Of a stretch of DNA of 64,000 bases, positions 49,059 through 58,509 are shown piece after piece. Every line of letters begins with the position of its first letter. Positions within the stretch are counted from its first letter, which is position 1. The DNA is taken from assembly GCF_013391105.1 (NCBI RefSeq), contig NZ_CP058335.1, positions 2,480,001 to 2,544,000 on the forward strand, read 5' to 3'. The position numbers were made by a program, and so were the translations under genes. The notes beneath the pieces were generated by a model. It worked only from the letters and a program-made list of their open reading frames with translations. It was not told the origin of the DNA and searched no databases. The stretch is from Natronomonas salina. GTDB lineage: Archaea > Halobacteriota > Halobacteria > Halobacteriales > Haloarculaceae.

Positions 49059-49433
49059 ATGCACTTCGACCAGCGCACCCAGCAGGCGCTCCGCGAGTTC
49101 GGCCTCTCGACCGACGACGTCCGCGAGGTGAGCGAGGCGGTCGTCGAGGCCACCGCCGAGGCCGCCGCCGACCTCGAGGCGTTCTTCGCCGACCGAGAGA
49201 CCGTCTACTCCGACATGGACCTGGCCCACTCCGCCGACGAGTTCCCGGAGCACGACCTGGAGTACGTCGACCTCTACACCCACGCCGACGACCTCCGCGG
49301 GTACGTCAAGTTCGACGGGTGGGGCGCCTACGTCGAGGGCGGGCGGGTCCTCTCGGAGGACGTCGTGGAGCTGTCCCTCGGCGAGACCGTCCACGACCGC
49401 GTCCGCTTCGCCGCCGACCGCGACGCGCTATGA
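49059..49433 (+). CDS. Acidic protein coupled to FAU-1 (unknown family)
   Basis: 124 residues, soluble and helical at the start (MHFDQRTQQALREFGLSTDD), then FFADRETVYSDMDLAHSADE and an apparent beta domain (GYVKFDGWGAYVEGGRVL). The stop overlaps the FAU-1 start (ATGA), so they are translated together. It could be an FAU-1 cofactor; function unknown. Confidence 0.75.
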   Translation: MHFDQRTQQALREFGLSTDDVREVSEAVVEATAEAAADLEAFFADRETVYSDMDLAHSADEFPEHDLEYVDLYTHADDLRGYVKFDGWGAYVEGGRVLSEDVVELSLGETVHDRVRFAADRDAL

Positions 49434-50800
49434 ACGTCCGGGTCCGCGGCATCTACACGACCGCGCTGACCGAACTGCTCCGCGGCGACCACGACGTCGT
49501 CCAGGCGTCGCCGCCGATCCGCGAGCGGTTCGACGCCGAGTTCCCGGCCGACGTCGCCGACGCGACCGTCGACACCACCGACGACCGCCAGGGGGTCGGC
49601 GTCTCGGGCGAGGAGGGCGCCGTCGCCGCCCTCCGCGAGCGGCTCCGGGGCGTCGGCCGCGACGCCTTCGACTGGGACGACCCCGCGCCGCGCGGCGCCG
49701 TCTTCCAGGGCGTCGTGAGCGAGACGCTGGGGTCCGGTGCGGTCGTGGATCTAGGCGAGGCGGAGGGATTCCTCCCGTACAACCGCGTCGACGGCTACGT
49801 GAACGAGGGCGACACCTACCGGCTGCAGGTCGCCGGTCCGGAACCGCCGTGGAGCGGCGACCGGCCGTCGTTGGCGACGGACCTGCGCGTCCCGGGCGGC
49901 CTCGTGGAGCTCCGGCGCGGGGGCGGCGGGTCGACGAACGAGACGGCGCGGATGGCGGACCTCCTGCCGGTCGACCCGCCGGAGGGGTGGGCGCCGCGGT
50001 GGTCCCGGGCGGCCGACGACGCCTCGCTGGACGCGATGGCCGCGGCGCTGGAGCGGGCGGCGGAGCGCGCCGAGGACGTGATGGCGGCCGTCGCGGACTT
50101 CGACGCGGACGACGCCCCCGGGCGGGTGGCCGAGCCCCAGTCGGGCGCCTGGATCTGGTTCGGCCGGGAGTGCCGCTTCGAACTCGACGAGCACCGGCGG
50201 GCCGTCGAGACGACGATGCCCGGCCACCACCGGACGAAGGCAGCGACCGACGCCGCCAGCGCGGCGGTCGACTTCGCGGAGGCGCTCTGTGAGCCGTCGG
50301 GCGAGTTCCCCTTCGACGTGGTCACGCGGCAGTTCGGCCCGCAGCGTGGCGACGACGTCGCCATCGAGCACGGCAAGCCGGACGGTCGCCGCGTCACGCT
50401 CGGCCGCGGCGAGGTGACCGAGCGGGACCCGGAGGGGTCGATCGTCGTCGAGCGGGAGATGACCGGCGGCGGCACCTACGACGCCCTGGGCGTCGACCGG
50501 CGGGCCGGCGACGTCGCGCGGACGACGTTCGTCGAGGGCCGGTGGTGGTACGCGACCGTCTACGAGGGGAGCGACGGACAGCGCCGCGGCACCTACGTCA
50601 ACGTCTGCACGCCCGTCGAGATATTCCCGGACTCGGTGCGGTACGTCGACCTCCACGTCGACGTGGTGAAGGGACCGGACGGCGAGGTGCGCCGCGTCGA
50701 CGACGACGAACTCGACGCGGCGGTCGACGCCGGCCGGATGAGCGAGCCGCTCGCCGAGCGGGCCCGCGAGGTCGCGTCGTCAATCGAGAGCGCGCTCTAG
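49430..50800 (+). CDS. Probable ribonuclease FAU-1 (RNase E/G-like, DUF402)
   Basis: 456 residues. An N-terminal region with S1-like strands (RGAVFQGVVSETLGSGAVVD then LGEAEGFLPYNRV) is followed by a middle domain and a C-terminal DUF402 barrel (VVEREMTGGGTYDALGVDR, then WWYATVYEGSDGQRRGTYVN). FAU-1 binds AU-rich RNA and has RNase activity in Pyrococcus homologues (family knowledge). It overlaps the preceding small gene by 4 nt and the convergent LVIVD gene by 21 nt. Confidence 0.88.
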   Translation: MNVRVRGIYTTALTELLRGDHDVVQASPPIRERFDAEFPADVADATVDTTDDRQGVGVSGEEGAVAALRERLRGVGRDAFDWDDPAPRGAVFQGVVSETLGSGAVVDLGEAEGFLPYNRVDGYVNEGDTYRLQVAGPEPPWSGDRPSLATDLRVPGGLVELRRGGGGSTNETARMADLLPVDPPEGWAPRWSRAADDASLDAMAAALERAAERAEDVMAAVADFDADDAPGRVAEPQSGAWIWFGRECRFELDEHRRAVETTMPGHHRTKAATDAASAAVDFAEALCEPSGEFPFDVVTRQFGPQRGDDVAIEHGKPDGRRVTLGRGEVTERDPEGSIVVEREMTGGGTYDALGVDRRAGDVARTTFVEGRWWYATVYEGSDGQRRGTYVNVCTPVEIFPDSVRYVDLHVDVVKGPDGEVRRVDDDELDAAVDAGRMSEPLAERAREVASSIESAL

Positions 50801-52195
50801 GCGGCGACGGACGGCGGCGCTCGCGGCCGCCCCGAGGCCGACCGCGCCGGCGAGTAGGCCCAGTCCGTTGCCGTCGCCCGCCGTCTCCGTGCCGGCGCCG
50901 CGTTCGGACAGGCCGTCGCGGTCCGGGAAGGTGTAGACCGCCGCCGACGCCTCGGGGTCGTCGGCCGAGGGGTCCCGCCAGCTGCTGGCGACCAGGCAGC
51001 TCTCGGCGCGCTGGACGGTCCAGAACTCGGTCGTCGCGGAGTCCCGCCAGTGGGCCAGCTCCCGGGGATTCGAGGGGTCGCTGGCGTCGTGGATCTTCAC
51101 GCCGCCGCGGTACCAGGCGGTGTACAGCGAGTCCTCGAAGAACTCGAAGTTGTGCGGCGTCGTCCAGACGCCGGCGTAGGTCGCGTCCTCGGTCGGCGGC
51201 GCCTCGATGTTCGCCAGCCGCTCCTCGCTGGCGGCGTCCCAGATCTCGACGCTCCCGAGGTCGCTCGTCGGTGCGTCCGCCTCGAATCCCCATGCCTCCT
51301 CGTTGAGGGCGACCAGGTCGCCGTCGGCGCCGCGCTGCGGCATCGCGAAGTGGTCGTTCCCCGGCAGTCCGAACCGGCCGCGTCGAATCGCTTCGTCGCT
51401 CTGGACCGACGCCTGCTCGCCCGGGTCGAGGCCCCGGAGCCCGACGATCGTCGAGGGGTCCGAGGGGTCGGCGACGTCGACGAGCCACGTTCCGGCGTTC
51501 CAGTTGGCGACGTGGGCGACGCCGCCCTCGACCCAGACGTCGTGGATCTCCCAGAGTCCGGGGTCGACGTCCGCCCAGCGTTCGTCCTCGTCGAGGACCG
51601 ACCAGCGGCCCAGTTCCTCGCCGGAGTCGACGTCGACGCAGACCAGCGGGTTCCGGTCGCGGTCGTTGCCGCAGAGGTAGAGCGTCTCGCCGTCGGTGTC
51701 GAGGTTGTGGTGGTAGAACGCCGTCTCGTGGGTCAGGACGCGCTCGGGGTCGGCGGGGTCGGAGACGTCGTAGACGACCGCGGCGTTCAGCGCGCCCGCC
51801 GTGGGGTTGCCTGGCGCGCCGAGGGCGTAGAGCCCGCCGCCGAACTTGCCGTCGTAGATGTTCCGGAGCGGCCCGTCGGGATGGTCGGCCAGCAGGTCGC
51901 GACGCTCCGCCAGGAGCGTCGGGTCGGCCGGGTCCGAGACGTCGACCGTCGCGAAGCCGTCGGTCGCCGCGACGTAGGCGGTGGTGCCGTCGACGACCAG
52001 TTCCTTCGCGCCCGCGACGGGCAGTCGGCCGAGCGGTTCGAAGCCGCCGGTGGCGACGTTCGTGTCGTCGCCGCCCCCGCCCCCGTCGTCGGTGGACTCC
52101 GGCGTCGGGTGGCCGTGGGCCGCCGCCCGCGCGGCCGCCAGCGAGCCGCCGACCAGCCCCCCGGCGGTCGCCCGCAGCGCGTCGCGTCGTCGCAT
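50780..52195 (-). CDS. Tat-exported LVIVD-repeat beta-propeller-like protein
   Basis: 471 residues. MRRRDALRATAGGLVGGSLA is a twin-arginine-type signal. The body has multiple beta-propeller blades of LVIVD type (TVDVSDPADPTLLAERRD, VVYDVSDPADPERVLTHE, WLVDVADPSDPSTIVGLR, KIHDASDPSNPRELAH). A C-terminal hydrophobic segment (GLGLLAGAVGLGAAASAA) with arginines may anchor it. Cell-surface role unknown. Confidence 0.88.
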   Translation of the reverse strand: MRRRDALRATAGGLVGGSLAAARAAAHGHPTPESTDDGGGGGDDTNVATGGFEPLGRLPVAGAKELVVDGTTAYVAATDGFATVDVSDPADPTLLAERRDLLADHPDGPLRNIYDGKFGGGLYALGAPGNPTAGALNAAVVYDVSDPADPERVLTHETAFYHHNLDTDGETLYLCGNDRDRNPLVCVDVDSGEELGRWSVLDEDERWADVDPGLWEIHDVWVEGGVAHVANWNAGTWLVDVADPSDPSTIVGLRGLDPGEQASVQSDEAIRRGRFGLPGNDHFAMPQRGADGDLVALNEEAWGFEADAPTSDLGSVEIWDAASEERLANIEAPPTEDATYAGVWTTPHNFEFFEDSLYTAWYRGGVKIHDASDPSNPRELAHWRDSATTEFWTVQRAESCLVASSWRDPSADDPEASAAVYTFPDRDGLSERGAGTETAGDGNGLGLLAGAVGLGAAASAAVRRRLERALD

Positions 52196-52287
52196 TGCGC
52201 CCGCTACGCCGGTGTGCCGCCTATGGGTTTCGGTCCGGCAGTCGTCGGCGTCGCGGCTCCCCGAGCCGGCGACTGTGACGACGCCGC

Positions 52288-53271
52288 TCAGGTCCGCGAG
52301 GGCGACAGTTCCTCGATGGTCCGGCGGGCGGTCTCGTCGTCCGCGTTGCTGGGGATGGTCACCATCGGGCGGCTGACGCAGTCGATGGCCGCGACCTCGC
52401 GGAACTGTTCGCGGGCCTCCTCGGGGGTCCCGGCGACGCCGAGGGCCGCCACCATCTCGTCGGTGACGCGCTCAGCGGCGGCCGACCGGTCGCCGTCACG
52501 CCAGGCCTCGGCGACCGCCTCCGCGCCGTCCGGGAACCGCCCGGCGACCGCCCGCTCGTAGCCGCGGCCGTTGCCGACGTAGTAGGCGACGTGGCCGCGG
52601 ACGACGTCCTTCGCTTCCTCGGGGTCGTCGGCGACGGCCGCGGGCACGTAAGGAGCGACGTCGACGTCGGCGTCGCGGCCGGCCTCGGCCATCTGCTCCT
52701 CGATGTACGCGTAGGCGTCCGGGAGGTCCGGGAACGGGACGTTGTGCGGGATCCAGCCGTCGCACAGTCGGGCGACGACGCGGCGGTTGGCCTCCCCGAG
52801 GGCGGCGTGGTACACCGGCACGTCGGCGCCGAGCGACGGGAAGTCCCGCACCTCGAAGACCTCGCCGTCGTACTCGACGCGTCCCTCGTCGCCGAGGTAG
52901 GCCTTCAGGAGTTCGACGGTCTCGTGGGCGCGCCGGACCGGGTTCGGGTCCGCCCACTCCATGCCGTGGAGGTCCTCGACGGCCTTCTCCGTGGACGTCC
53001 CGACACCGATGCGGAACCGCCCGTCGGAGACGTCCTGCAACGTGGCGGCGGTCATCGCCAGTACCGCCGGCGTCCGGGAGAACACGTTGAGGATCGCCGT
53101 CCCGAGGTCGATCTCGTCGGTCCGGGCGGCGATGTCCGTCAGCCGGACGACGGAGCTCTGCCCCCAGAGCTCGCCGAGCCAGACGCCGTCGTACTCGAGG
53201 TCCTCGGCGCGGACGGCGAGTTCGGTCGCGTCCATCGACGTCACCTGCGGCAACAGCAGATCTGTCGGCAT
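52288..53271 (-). CDS. LLM class flavin-dependent oxidoreductase (likely F420)
   Basis: 327 residues, bacterial-luciferase-like TIM barrel. LLLPQVTSMDATELAVRAED, YDGVWLGELWGQSS, TLQDVSDGRFRIGVGTSTE and the C-terminal GVAGTPEEAREQFREV are family-typical, near the F420-dependent reductases (Mer-like). Haloarchaea make F420. Substrate unknown. Confidence 0.9.
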   Translation of the reverse strand: MPTDLLLPQVTSMDATELAVRAEDLEYDGVWLGELWGQSSVVRLTDIAARTDEIDLGTAILNVFSRTPAVLAMTAATLQDVSDGRFRIGVGTSTEKAVEDLHGMEWADPNPVRRAHETVELLKAYLGDEGRVEYDGEVFEVRDFPSLGADVPVYHAALGEANRRVVARLCDGWIPHNVPFPDLPDAYAYIEEQMAEAGRDADVDVAPYVPAAVADDPEEAKDVVRGHVAYYVGNGRGYERAVAGRFPDGAEAVAEAWRDGDRSAAAERVTDEMVAALGVAGTPEEAREQFREVAAIDCVSRPMVTIPSNADDETARRTIEELSPSRT

Positions 53272-53365
53272 AGGTGTGTTAACGTACGCCGGTCTCAAAA
53301 CTCCCCGCCCGCCGAGGGCGTTCCGGTGACCGAACAGTGAAGCGGCCCTCCGCCGAACGGCCGGT

Positions 53366-54103
53366 ATGCTCGACCCCGACTGCGAGGGACGCGTCGCGCT
53401 CGTCACCGGGAGCGCCCGGGGCATCGGCAAGGCCTACGCGCTCGCGCTCGCGGACGCCGGCGCGGACGTGGTCGTCCACTACAACACCAGCGAGGCGGCC
53501 GCGGAGGCGACCGCCGCGGAGGCCCGCGAACGGGGCGTCGACGCGACCGCCGTCGCCGCGGACGTCACCGACCCCGAGGCCGTCGACCATCTCTTCGTGA
53601 CCGCCGAGGCCGAACTGGGGAGCGTCGACGTCCTCGTCAACAACGTCGGCGACTTCGCGCCCGCCCACTGGAGCGACCTCGCTCTCGAGGAGTGGCAGCG
53701 CGTCGTGGACACGAACCTGACGGCGACGATGCTCTGCTCGAAGCGCGCCCTCGGGCCGATGCGCGAGGCAGAGTGGGGCCGCATCGTCAACGTCGGCTAC
53801 GCCTCCGCCGAGCGCGGCGCCGTCTCCCCGGAGAACTTCCCGTACTTCGTCGCCAAGACGGGCGTGCTCATGTTCACCCGGATGCTCGCCGCCGACACCC
53901 AGCACGACGGCATCACCGTCAACGCCATCTCGCCGTACGTCGTCGAGACGAGCGACGCCTTCCCCGACGAGGCGCCCCGGGGCCGCTGGGCAAGCCTCGA
54001 GGACCTCGTGCAGGCGCTGCTGTTCTTCGTCGACGAGGACTCCGGGTACATCAGCGGCGAGAACGTCGAGATCGACGGCGGGTGGCTCCCGGAGGACGTC
54101 TGA
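53366..54103 (+). CDS. Short-chain dehydrogenase/reductase (FabG-like)
   Basis: 245 residues. TGSARGIGKAYALALADAGA is the cofactor loop, NNVG the structural motif, and catalytic Ser/Tyr/Lys appear in VGYASAERG and YFVAKTG. The C-terminus YISGENVEIDGGWLPEDV is classic. It could be a 3-oxoacyl reductase or a sugar/alcohol dehydrogenase. Confidence 0.9.
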   Translation: MLDPDCEGRVALVTGSARGIGKAYALALADAGADVVVHYNTSEAAAEATAAEARERGVDATAVAADVTDPEAVDHLFVTAEAELGSVDVLVNNVGDFAPAHWSDLALEEWQRVVDTNLTATMLCSKRALGPMREAEWGRIVNVGYASAERGAVSPENFPYFVAKTGVLMFTRMLAADTQHDGITVNAISPYVVETSDAFPDEAPRGRWASLEDLVQALLFFVDEDSGYISGENVEIDGGWLPEDV

Positions 54104-54202
54104 TCCGCCGCCCTGCCGCTGCGACCGCAACCGACCCGCACATCCATTATTGAGTCCGCCGTCCCGTTGAAATAGGCAGGGGCGAAAGGGACTGCCAACG
54201 GA

Positions 54203-55174
54203 ATGCAGCTACGCTCCGAGGACCGCAGTCGCGGGCAGGTGATCATCGTCGCGGCGCTGGTCATCGCGGCGATATTCGTCGGCCTCGCGCTCGTGCTCAA
54301 CTCCGGCATCTACGCGGAGAACCTCTCGAGCCGCGAGACGACGGACACCGACGGCGCGCTGTCCTTCACGCTCGCGACGGACGAGACCATCGCCGAGGCC
54401 TACGAGCGGACGAACTCGGCCAATGAATCCGACGCCAGCGGCGCCGAAACCACGTTCAACGATACGATGGACAGCTGGGAGTCCGCCCAGCAACGCCGCG
54501 GCGCGATGCAGGGGATCGGGATCGACGTGGAGCATACGGCGCACGTCGGGTGGCGGCTGGAGCAGGACTCTAATCGAAACTTCACCTCGAACTCCCGAAC
54601 GGTCGATTGGAAGCCAGTCGATGGTGCTAGCGGAGTCGGTGCCTTCGCCATGGAGGTCACCCAGAGTGAGTTGTACGATCCGTCTACTCCGAACGACGTG
54701 ACCAACTCCTTCCGCGTTCGGGTGAGCAATTCGTCCGAGGACTGGGACCTCTACGTCTTCCAGAACGGGACGGACGTCGTCGTCCACTCCGGTGATCCGG
54801 CGACGCAATCGGACATGGCTAGCCTCTTCGGCGACGACGGTACCTGCAGGGGGGGCGCAACTTCTGCGGTCGTCAACTTCACTAACGAGTCGCTTGCAGG
54901 GGCGAACTGTGATGCCCTGAACTTCTCCGACGATCTCAACGGATCGGTCAGCATCTCCTTCGATAACTCCGAATCCGTAGAAGGTACCTACAACCTCGTC
55001 GTCAACGGCTCGAATGCCGTCGACACGACCGATTTCGACGACCCGAATAGCGGCAACCCCACCGCTCAGGCGGTCGTCTACTCGGTCTCCTACGCCAGCC
55101 ACTACGAGAAGGCCGACATGACTTACGAGCGGCGCGGGACCCACGCGGTACGCGAGGAGACCTACGCTAGCTAA
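54203..55174 (+). CDS. Pilin-like secreted protein, atypical composition
   Basis: 323 residues. The N-terminus RSRGQVIIVAALVIAAIFVG resembles haloarchaeal proteins that accompany archaeal type IV pili (the DUF7261-like group; recalled, not verified). A basic stretch precedes one TM helix, then an extracellular domain with many N-glycosylation sequons (NFTSN, NESL, NGSVS). From about 54,500 to 55,170 the third positions are strikingly richer in A/T than in neighbouring genes. No pilus assembly gene is nearby. TATA-like TGAAATAG sits about 27 nt upstream. Confidence 0.75.
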   Translation: MQLRSEDRSRGQVIIVAALVIAAIFVGLALVLNSGIYAENLSSRETTDTDGALSFTLATDETIAEAYERTNSANESDASGAETTFNDTMDSWESAQQRRGAMQGIGIDVEHTAHVGWRLEQDSNRNFTSNSRTVDWKPVDGASGVGAFAMEVTQSELYDPSTPNDVTNSFRVRVSNSSEDWDLYVFQNGTDVVVHSGDPATQSDMASLFGDDGTCRGGATSAVVNFTNESLAGANCDALNFSDDLNGSVSISFDNSESVEGTYNLVVNGSNAVDTTDFDDPNSGNPTAQAVVYSVSYASHYEKADMTYERRGTHAVREETYAS

Positions 55175-55264
55175 CCGGCCCATAGCGGCAGGAAAGCGGT
55201 TCGCACGCGCCGGGGGTCTCCGGAACCGACAGGGTTTCCCTCGGCGAGTTCCTGCCCCAGTGTA

Positions 55265-58210
55265 ATGACCGACGACATCGTCGTCCGTGGTGCCTCCGAG
55301 CACAATCTGAAGGACATCGACGTGTCCATCCCGCGCGAGGAGTTCACCGTCGTCACGGGGTTATCCGGGTCGGGGAAGTCCTCCCTGGCGTTCGAGACCG
55401 TCTACGCCGAGGGGCAGCGCCGCTACATCGAGTCGCTCTCCGCGTACGCCCGCAACTTCCTGGGGCAGATGGACAAGCCGCAGGTCGAGAACGTCGAGGG
55501 GCTCTCGCCCGCGATCAGTATCGACCAGAAGAACGCCGCCAACAACCCACGGTCGACGGTGGGGACCGTCACGGAGCTGCACGACTACCTCCGCTTGCTG
55601 TACGCGAGGGTGGGGACGCCGCACTGCCCCGAGTGCGGCCGCGAGGTCGGCGAGCAGAGCGCCCAGCAGATGGTCCGCCGGCTGCTCGAACTGCCGGAGG
55701 GCACCCGCGCGAAGATCTGTGCGCCGGTCGTCCGCGACCAGAAGGGCGCCTTCGAGGACCGCTTCGAGGAGCTCGTCGGCGAGGGGTACACCCGCGTCGA
55801 GGTCGACGGCGAGGAGTACGACCTCTCGATGGAGACGCCGGACCTCGACGAGAACTACGACCACACCATCGACGTCGTCGTCGACCGCGTGAAGCTCAGC
55901 GAGGAGTCCCGCTCGCGGATCACCGACTCCGTCGAGATGGCCCTCGAGGAGGCCGACGGCGTCCTGAAGGTCGTCCTGCCGGACCCGACCGACGAGATTC
56001 GGGCGGCCGACATCGGCACCGAGTCCCGGCGGACCGGCGACCTCGCCGGCGAGGACGACGGCCGGATCGTCGTCGAGTTCTCCGAGGAACTGGCCTGCAC
56101 GCACTGCGGCATCGACCTTCCCGAGATCGAGACGCGGTCGTTCTCCTTCAACTCGCCGCACGGCGCCTGCCCGGAGTGTGAGGGTATCGGCGAGACGAAG
56201 GAGGTCGACGAGGACCTCGTCGTCCGCGACCCCTCGAAGCCCATCAAGAACGTCTTCGAGCCGTGGAGCTACAACCGGTCGTACTACCGGACGCGGCTCG
56301 ACAGTGTCGCCGACCACTTCGGCGTCAGCGTCACCACCCCGTTCGAGGAGCTCGACGAGGACGTCCAGGAGCAGTTCCTCTACGGCACGAAGCGGCAGGT
56401 CACCTTCGAGCGCCGGACGAAGAACGGCACCCGGCGCAAGCAGAAGCGCTTCGAGGGCGTCATCCCGAACCTCGAGCGCCGCTACGTCGAGACGGATTCG
56501 GAGGGCACTCGCGACCACATCGAGAAGTACATGGCGACGACGACCTGCCCGGCCTGCGACGGCACGCGGCTGAAGCCCGAGTCCCGCGCGGTCCTCGTCG
56601 CCGACACTGCCATCACCGAGGTCAACCGGCTGTCGATCGGCGACGCCCTCGAGCACTTCGAGGGGCTCAACGCCGACCTCGACGCACGCGAGCGCAAGAT
56701 CGCCGAGGAGATCCTCAAGGAGATCCGCTCTCGTCTCGGCTTCATGGAGGAGGTCGGCCTCGAGTACCTCACGCTGGATCGGGAGGCCTCGACGCTCTCC
56801 GGCGGCGAGAGCCAGCGCATCCGGCTGGCGACGCAGGTCGGCAGCGGCCTCGTCGGCGTCCTCTACGTGCTCGACGAGCCCTCCATCGGGCTCCACCAGC
56901 GCGACAACGACAAGCTGCTGGACACCCTCGAGGGCCTCCGCGACCTCGGCAACACGCTCGTCGTCGTCGAGCACGACGAGGAGACGATGTGGCGCGCCGA
57001 CAACGTCATCGACATGGGCCCCGGCCCCGGCAAGCGCGGCGGCGAGGTCGTCGCCAACGGCGACGTCGAAGCGGTCATGGACACCGAGGGCTCCATCACC
57101 GGCGACTACCTCGCCGGCCGCCGGCAGATCCCGGTGCCGAGCCAGCGCCGCGAAGCCGACGGCTACCTCACCGTCCGCGGCGCCCGCCAGCACAACCTCC
57201 GGGACCTGGACATCGAGTTCCCGCTGGGCTGCTTCACCGCCATCACCGGCGTCTCCGGCTCCGGGAAGTCGACGCTGCTCCACGAGATCCTCTACAAGGG
57301 GCTGGTCCGCCGGATGAACGACACCGACGTCTTCCCCGGCGAGCACGACGACATCGAGGGCATCGACCAGGTCGAGACCGTCCGGCTCATCGACCAGTCG
57401 CCCATCGGCCGGACGCCGCGGTCGAACCCCGCGACCTACACCGGCGTCTTCGACCACATCCGGGAGCTGTTCGCCGAGACGAAGCTCTCGAAGCAGCGCG
57501 GCTACGAGAAGGGCCGCTTCTCGTTCAACGTCAAGGGCGGCCGCTGTGAGTCCTGCGGCGGACAGGGCACCGTCAAGATCGACATGAACTTCCTCAGCGA
57601 CGTCTACGTCCCCTGCGAGGAGTGCGAGGGAGAACGCTACAACGACGAGACTCTGGAGGTCACCTACAAGGACGCCACCATCTCCGACGTCCTCGACATG
57701 GAGGTCGACGAGGCCTACGACTTCTTCGAGGGCCATCCCGGCATCCGCCGCCGGCTCCAGCTGCTGAAGGACGTCGGCCTCGGTTACATGCGCCTCGGCC
57801 AGCCCTCCACCACGCTCTCCGGCGGCGAGGCCCAGCGCGTGAAGCTCGCCGAGGAGCTCGGCAAGAAGGACTCCGGCGACGCGCTCTACCTCCTCGACGA
57901 GCCCACCACCGGCCTCCACAGCGAGGACGAGCGGAAGCTCATCGAGGTGCTCCACCGCCTCACCGACGACGGCAACACGGTCGTCGTCGTCGAGCACGAA
58001 CTCGACCTCGTGAAGAACGCCGACCACATCGTCGACCTCGGCCCCGAGGGCGGCGAACACGGCGGCGCCCTCGTCGCCCAGGGCACCCCCGAGGAGGTCG
58101 CCCAGACCGACGAGTCCCACACCGGGCGGTACCTCCGGGACCTGCTGCCCGCCGTCGACCTCGAGGGGCCGCGCGGCGGCGGCCGGACGCAGGCGGCCGG
58201 AGACGACTAA
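55265..58210 (+). CDS. uvrA: UvrABC excinuclease subunit A
   Basis: 981 residues. Two ABC modules recognise helix-distorting DNA damage and load UvrB. First Walker A TGLSGSGKSSLAFET (about 35); zinc fingers CTHC...CPEC and CESC...CEEC; signature LSGGESQRIRLATQ; second Walker A TGVSGSGKSTL; signature LSGGEAQRVKLAEE; Walker B LYLLDEPTTGLH. Bacterial-type nucleotide excision repair, acquired by haloarchaea. No uvrB or uvrC nearby. Confidence 0.98.
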   Translation: MTDDIVVRGASEHNLKDIDVSIPREEFTVVTGLSGSGKSSLAFETVYAEGQRRYIESLSAYARNFLGQMDKPQVENVEGLSPAISIDQKNAANNPRSTVGTVTELHDYLRLLYARVGTPHCPECGREVGEQSAQQMVRRLLELPEGTRAKICAPVVRDQKGAFEDRFEELVGEGYTRVEVDGEEYDLSMETPDLDENYDHTIDVVVDRVKLSEESRSRITDSVEMALEEADGVLKVVLPDPTDEIRAADIGTESRRTGDLAGEDDGRIVVEFSEELACTHCGIDLPEIETRSFSFNSPHGACPECEGIGETKEVDEDLVVRDPSKPIKNVFEPWSYNRSYYRTRLDSVADHFGVSVTTPFEELDEDVQEQFLYGTKRQVTFERRTKNGTRRKQKRFEGVIPNLERRYVETDSEGTRDHIEKYMATTTCPACDGTRLKPESRAVLVADTAITEVNRLSIGDALEHFEGLNADLDARERKIAEEILKEIRSRLGFMEEVGLEYLTLDREASTLSGGESQRIRLATQVGSGLVGVLYVLDEPSIGLHQRDNDKLLDTLEGLRDLGNTLVVVEHDEETMWRADNVIDMGPGPGKRGGEVVANGDVEAVMDTEGSITGDYLAGRRQIPVPSQRREADGYLTVRGARQHNLRDLDIEFPLGCFTAITGVSGSGKSTLLHEILYKGLVRRMNDTDVFPGEHDDIEGIDQVETVRLIDQSPIGRTPRSNPATYTGVFDHIRELFAETKLSKQRGYEKGRFSFNVKGGRCESCGGQGTVKIDMNFLSDVYVPCEECEGERYNDETLEVTYKDATISDVLDMEVDEAYDFFEGHPGIRRRLQLLKDVGLGYMRLGQPSTTLSGGEAQRVKLAEELGKKDSGDALYLLDEPTTGLHSEDERKLIEVLHRLTDDGNTVVVVEHELDLVKNADHIVDLGPEGGEHGGALVAQGTPEEVAQTDESHTGRYLRDLLPAVDLEGPRGGGRTQAAGDD

Positions 58211-58215
58211 CGGAC

Positions 58216-58240
58216 CCACTTTTCAGCACCCACTTTTTGC
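58216..58240 (+). terminator. U-rich transcription end of uvrA
   Basis: Two T-runs (58220-58223 and 58234-58238) follow the uvrA stop within 30 nt, the usual archaeal oligo-U termination signal. Confidence 0.55.
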
Positions 58241-58453
58241 ACCTCCTTCGCGAGCGCTCTCCGAGCGCTCGCTCAGTCGGGCATGGGGAAAATATGCGCG
58301 CGTGCTCCTTTCGCTCGCTTCGCTCGCTCCAGTCCGCGCGCGCTACGGCGACTCGCTCACTTTGTTCGCTCGTCGCCGAGAACCGCTCGGTCGCTCGTCT
58401 CACGCTTCGCTCACCGTTCGACTGTTCGAGGCGTTCGCTCCGCTCACGTGGTT

Positions 58454-58480
58454 CGAAAGACGGCCTCTGGCCGTCTTTCG
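58454..58480. repeat. Perfect 12-bp inverted repeat with 3-nt loop
   Basis: CGAAAGACGGCC (58454-58465) pairs with GGCCGTCTTTCG (58469-58480) around TCT. It lies between two convergent genes, a possible bidirectional transcript-end structure. Confidence 0.8.
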
Positions 58481-58486
58481 TCATCA

Positions 58487-58509
58487 CGAAAGGCACTTCG
58501 CGCCTTTCG
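58487..58509. repeat. Perfect 8-bp inverted repeat with 7-nt loop
   Basis: CGAAAGGC (58487-58494) pairs with GCCTTTCG (58502-58509). It is 6 nt from the previous hairpin and shares its CGAAAG/CTTTCG stem base. Confidence 0.75.

Noticed and set aside
55361-58219. A 952-residue minus-strand open frame opposite uvrA
   Set aside because: Shadow of uvrA in a GC-rich genome; its sequence is the reverse of uvrA codons with no family features.
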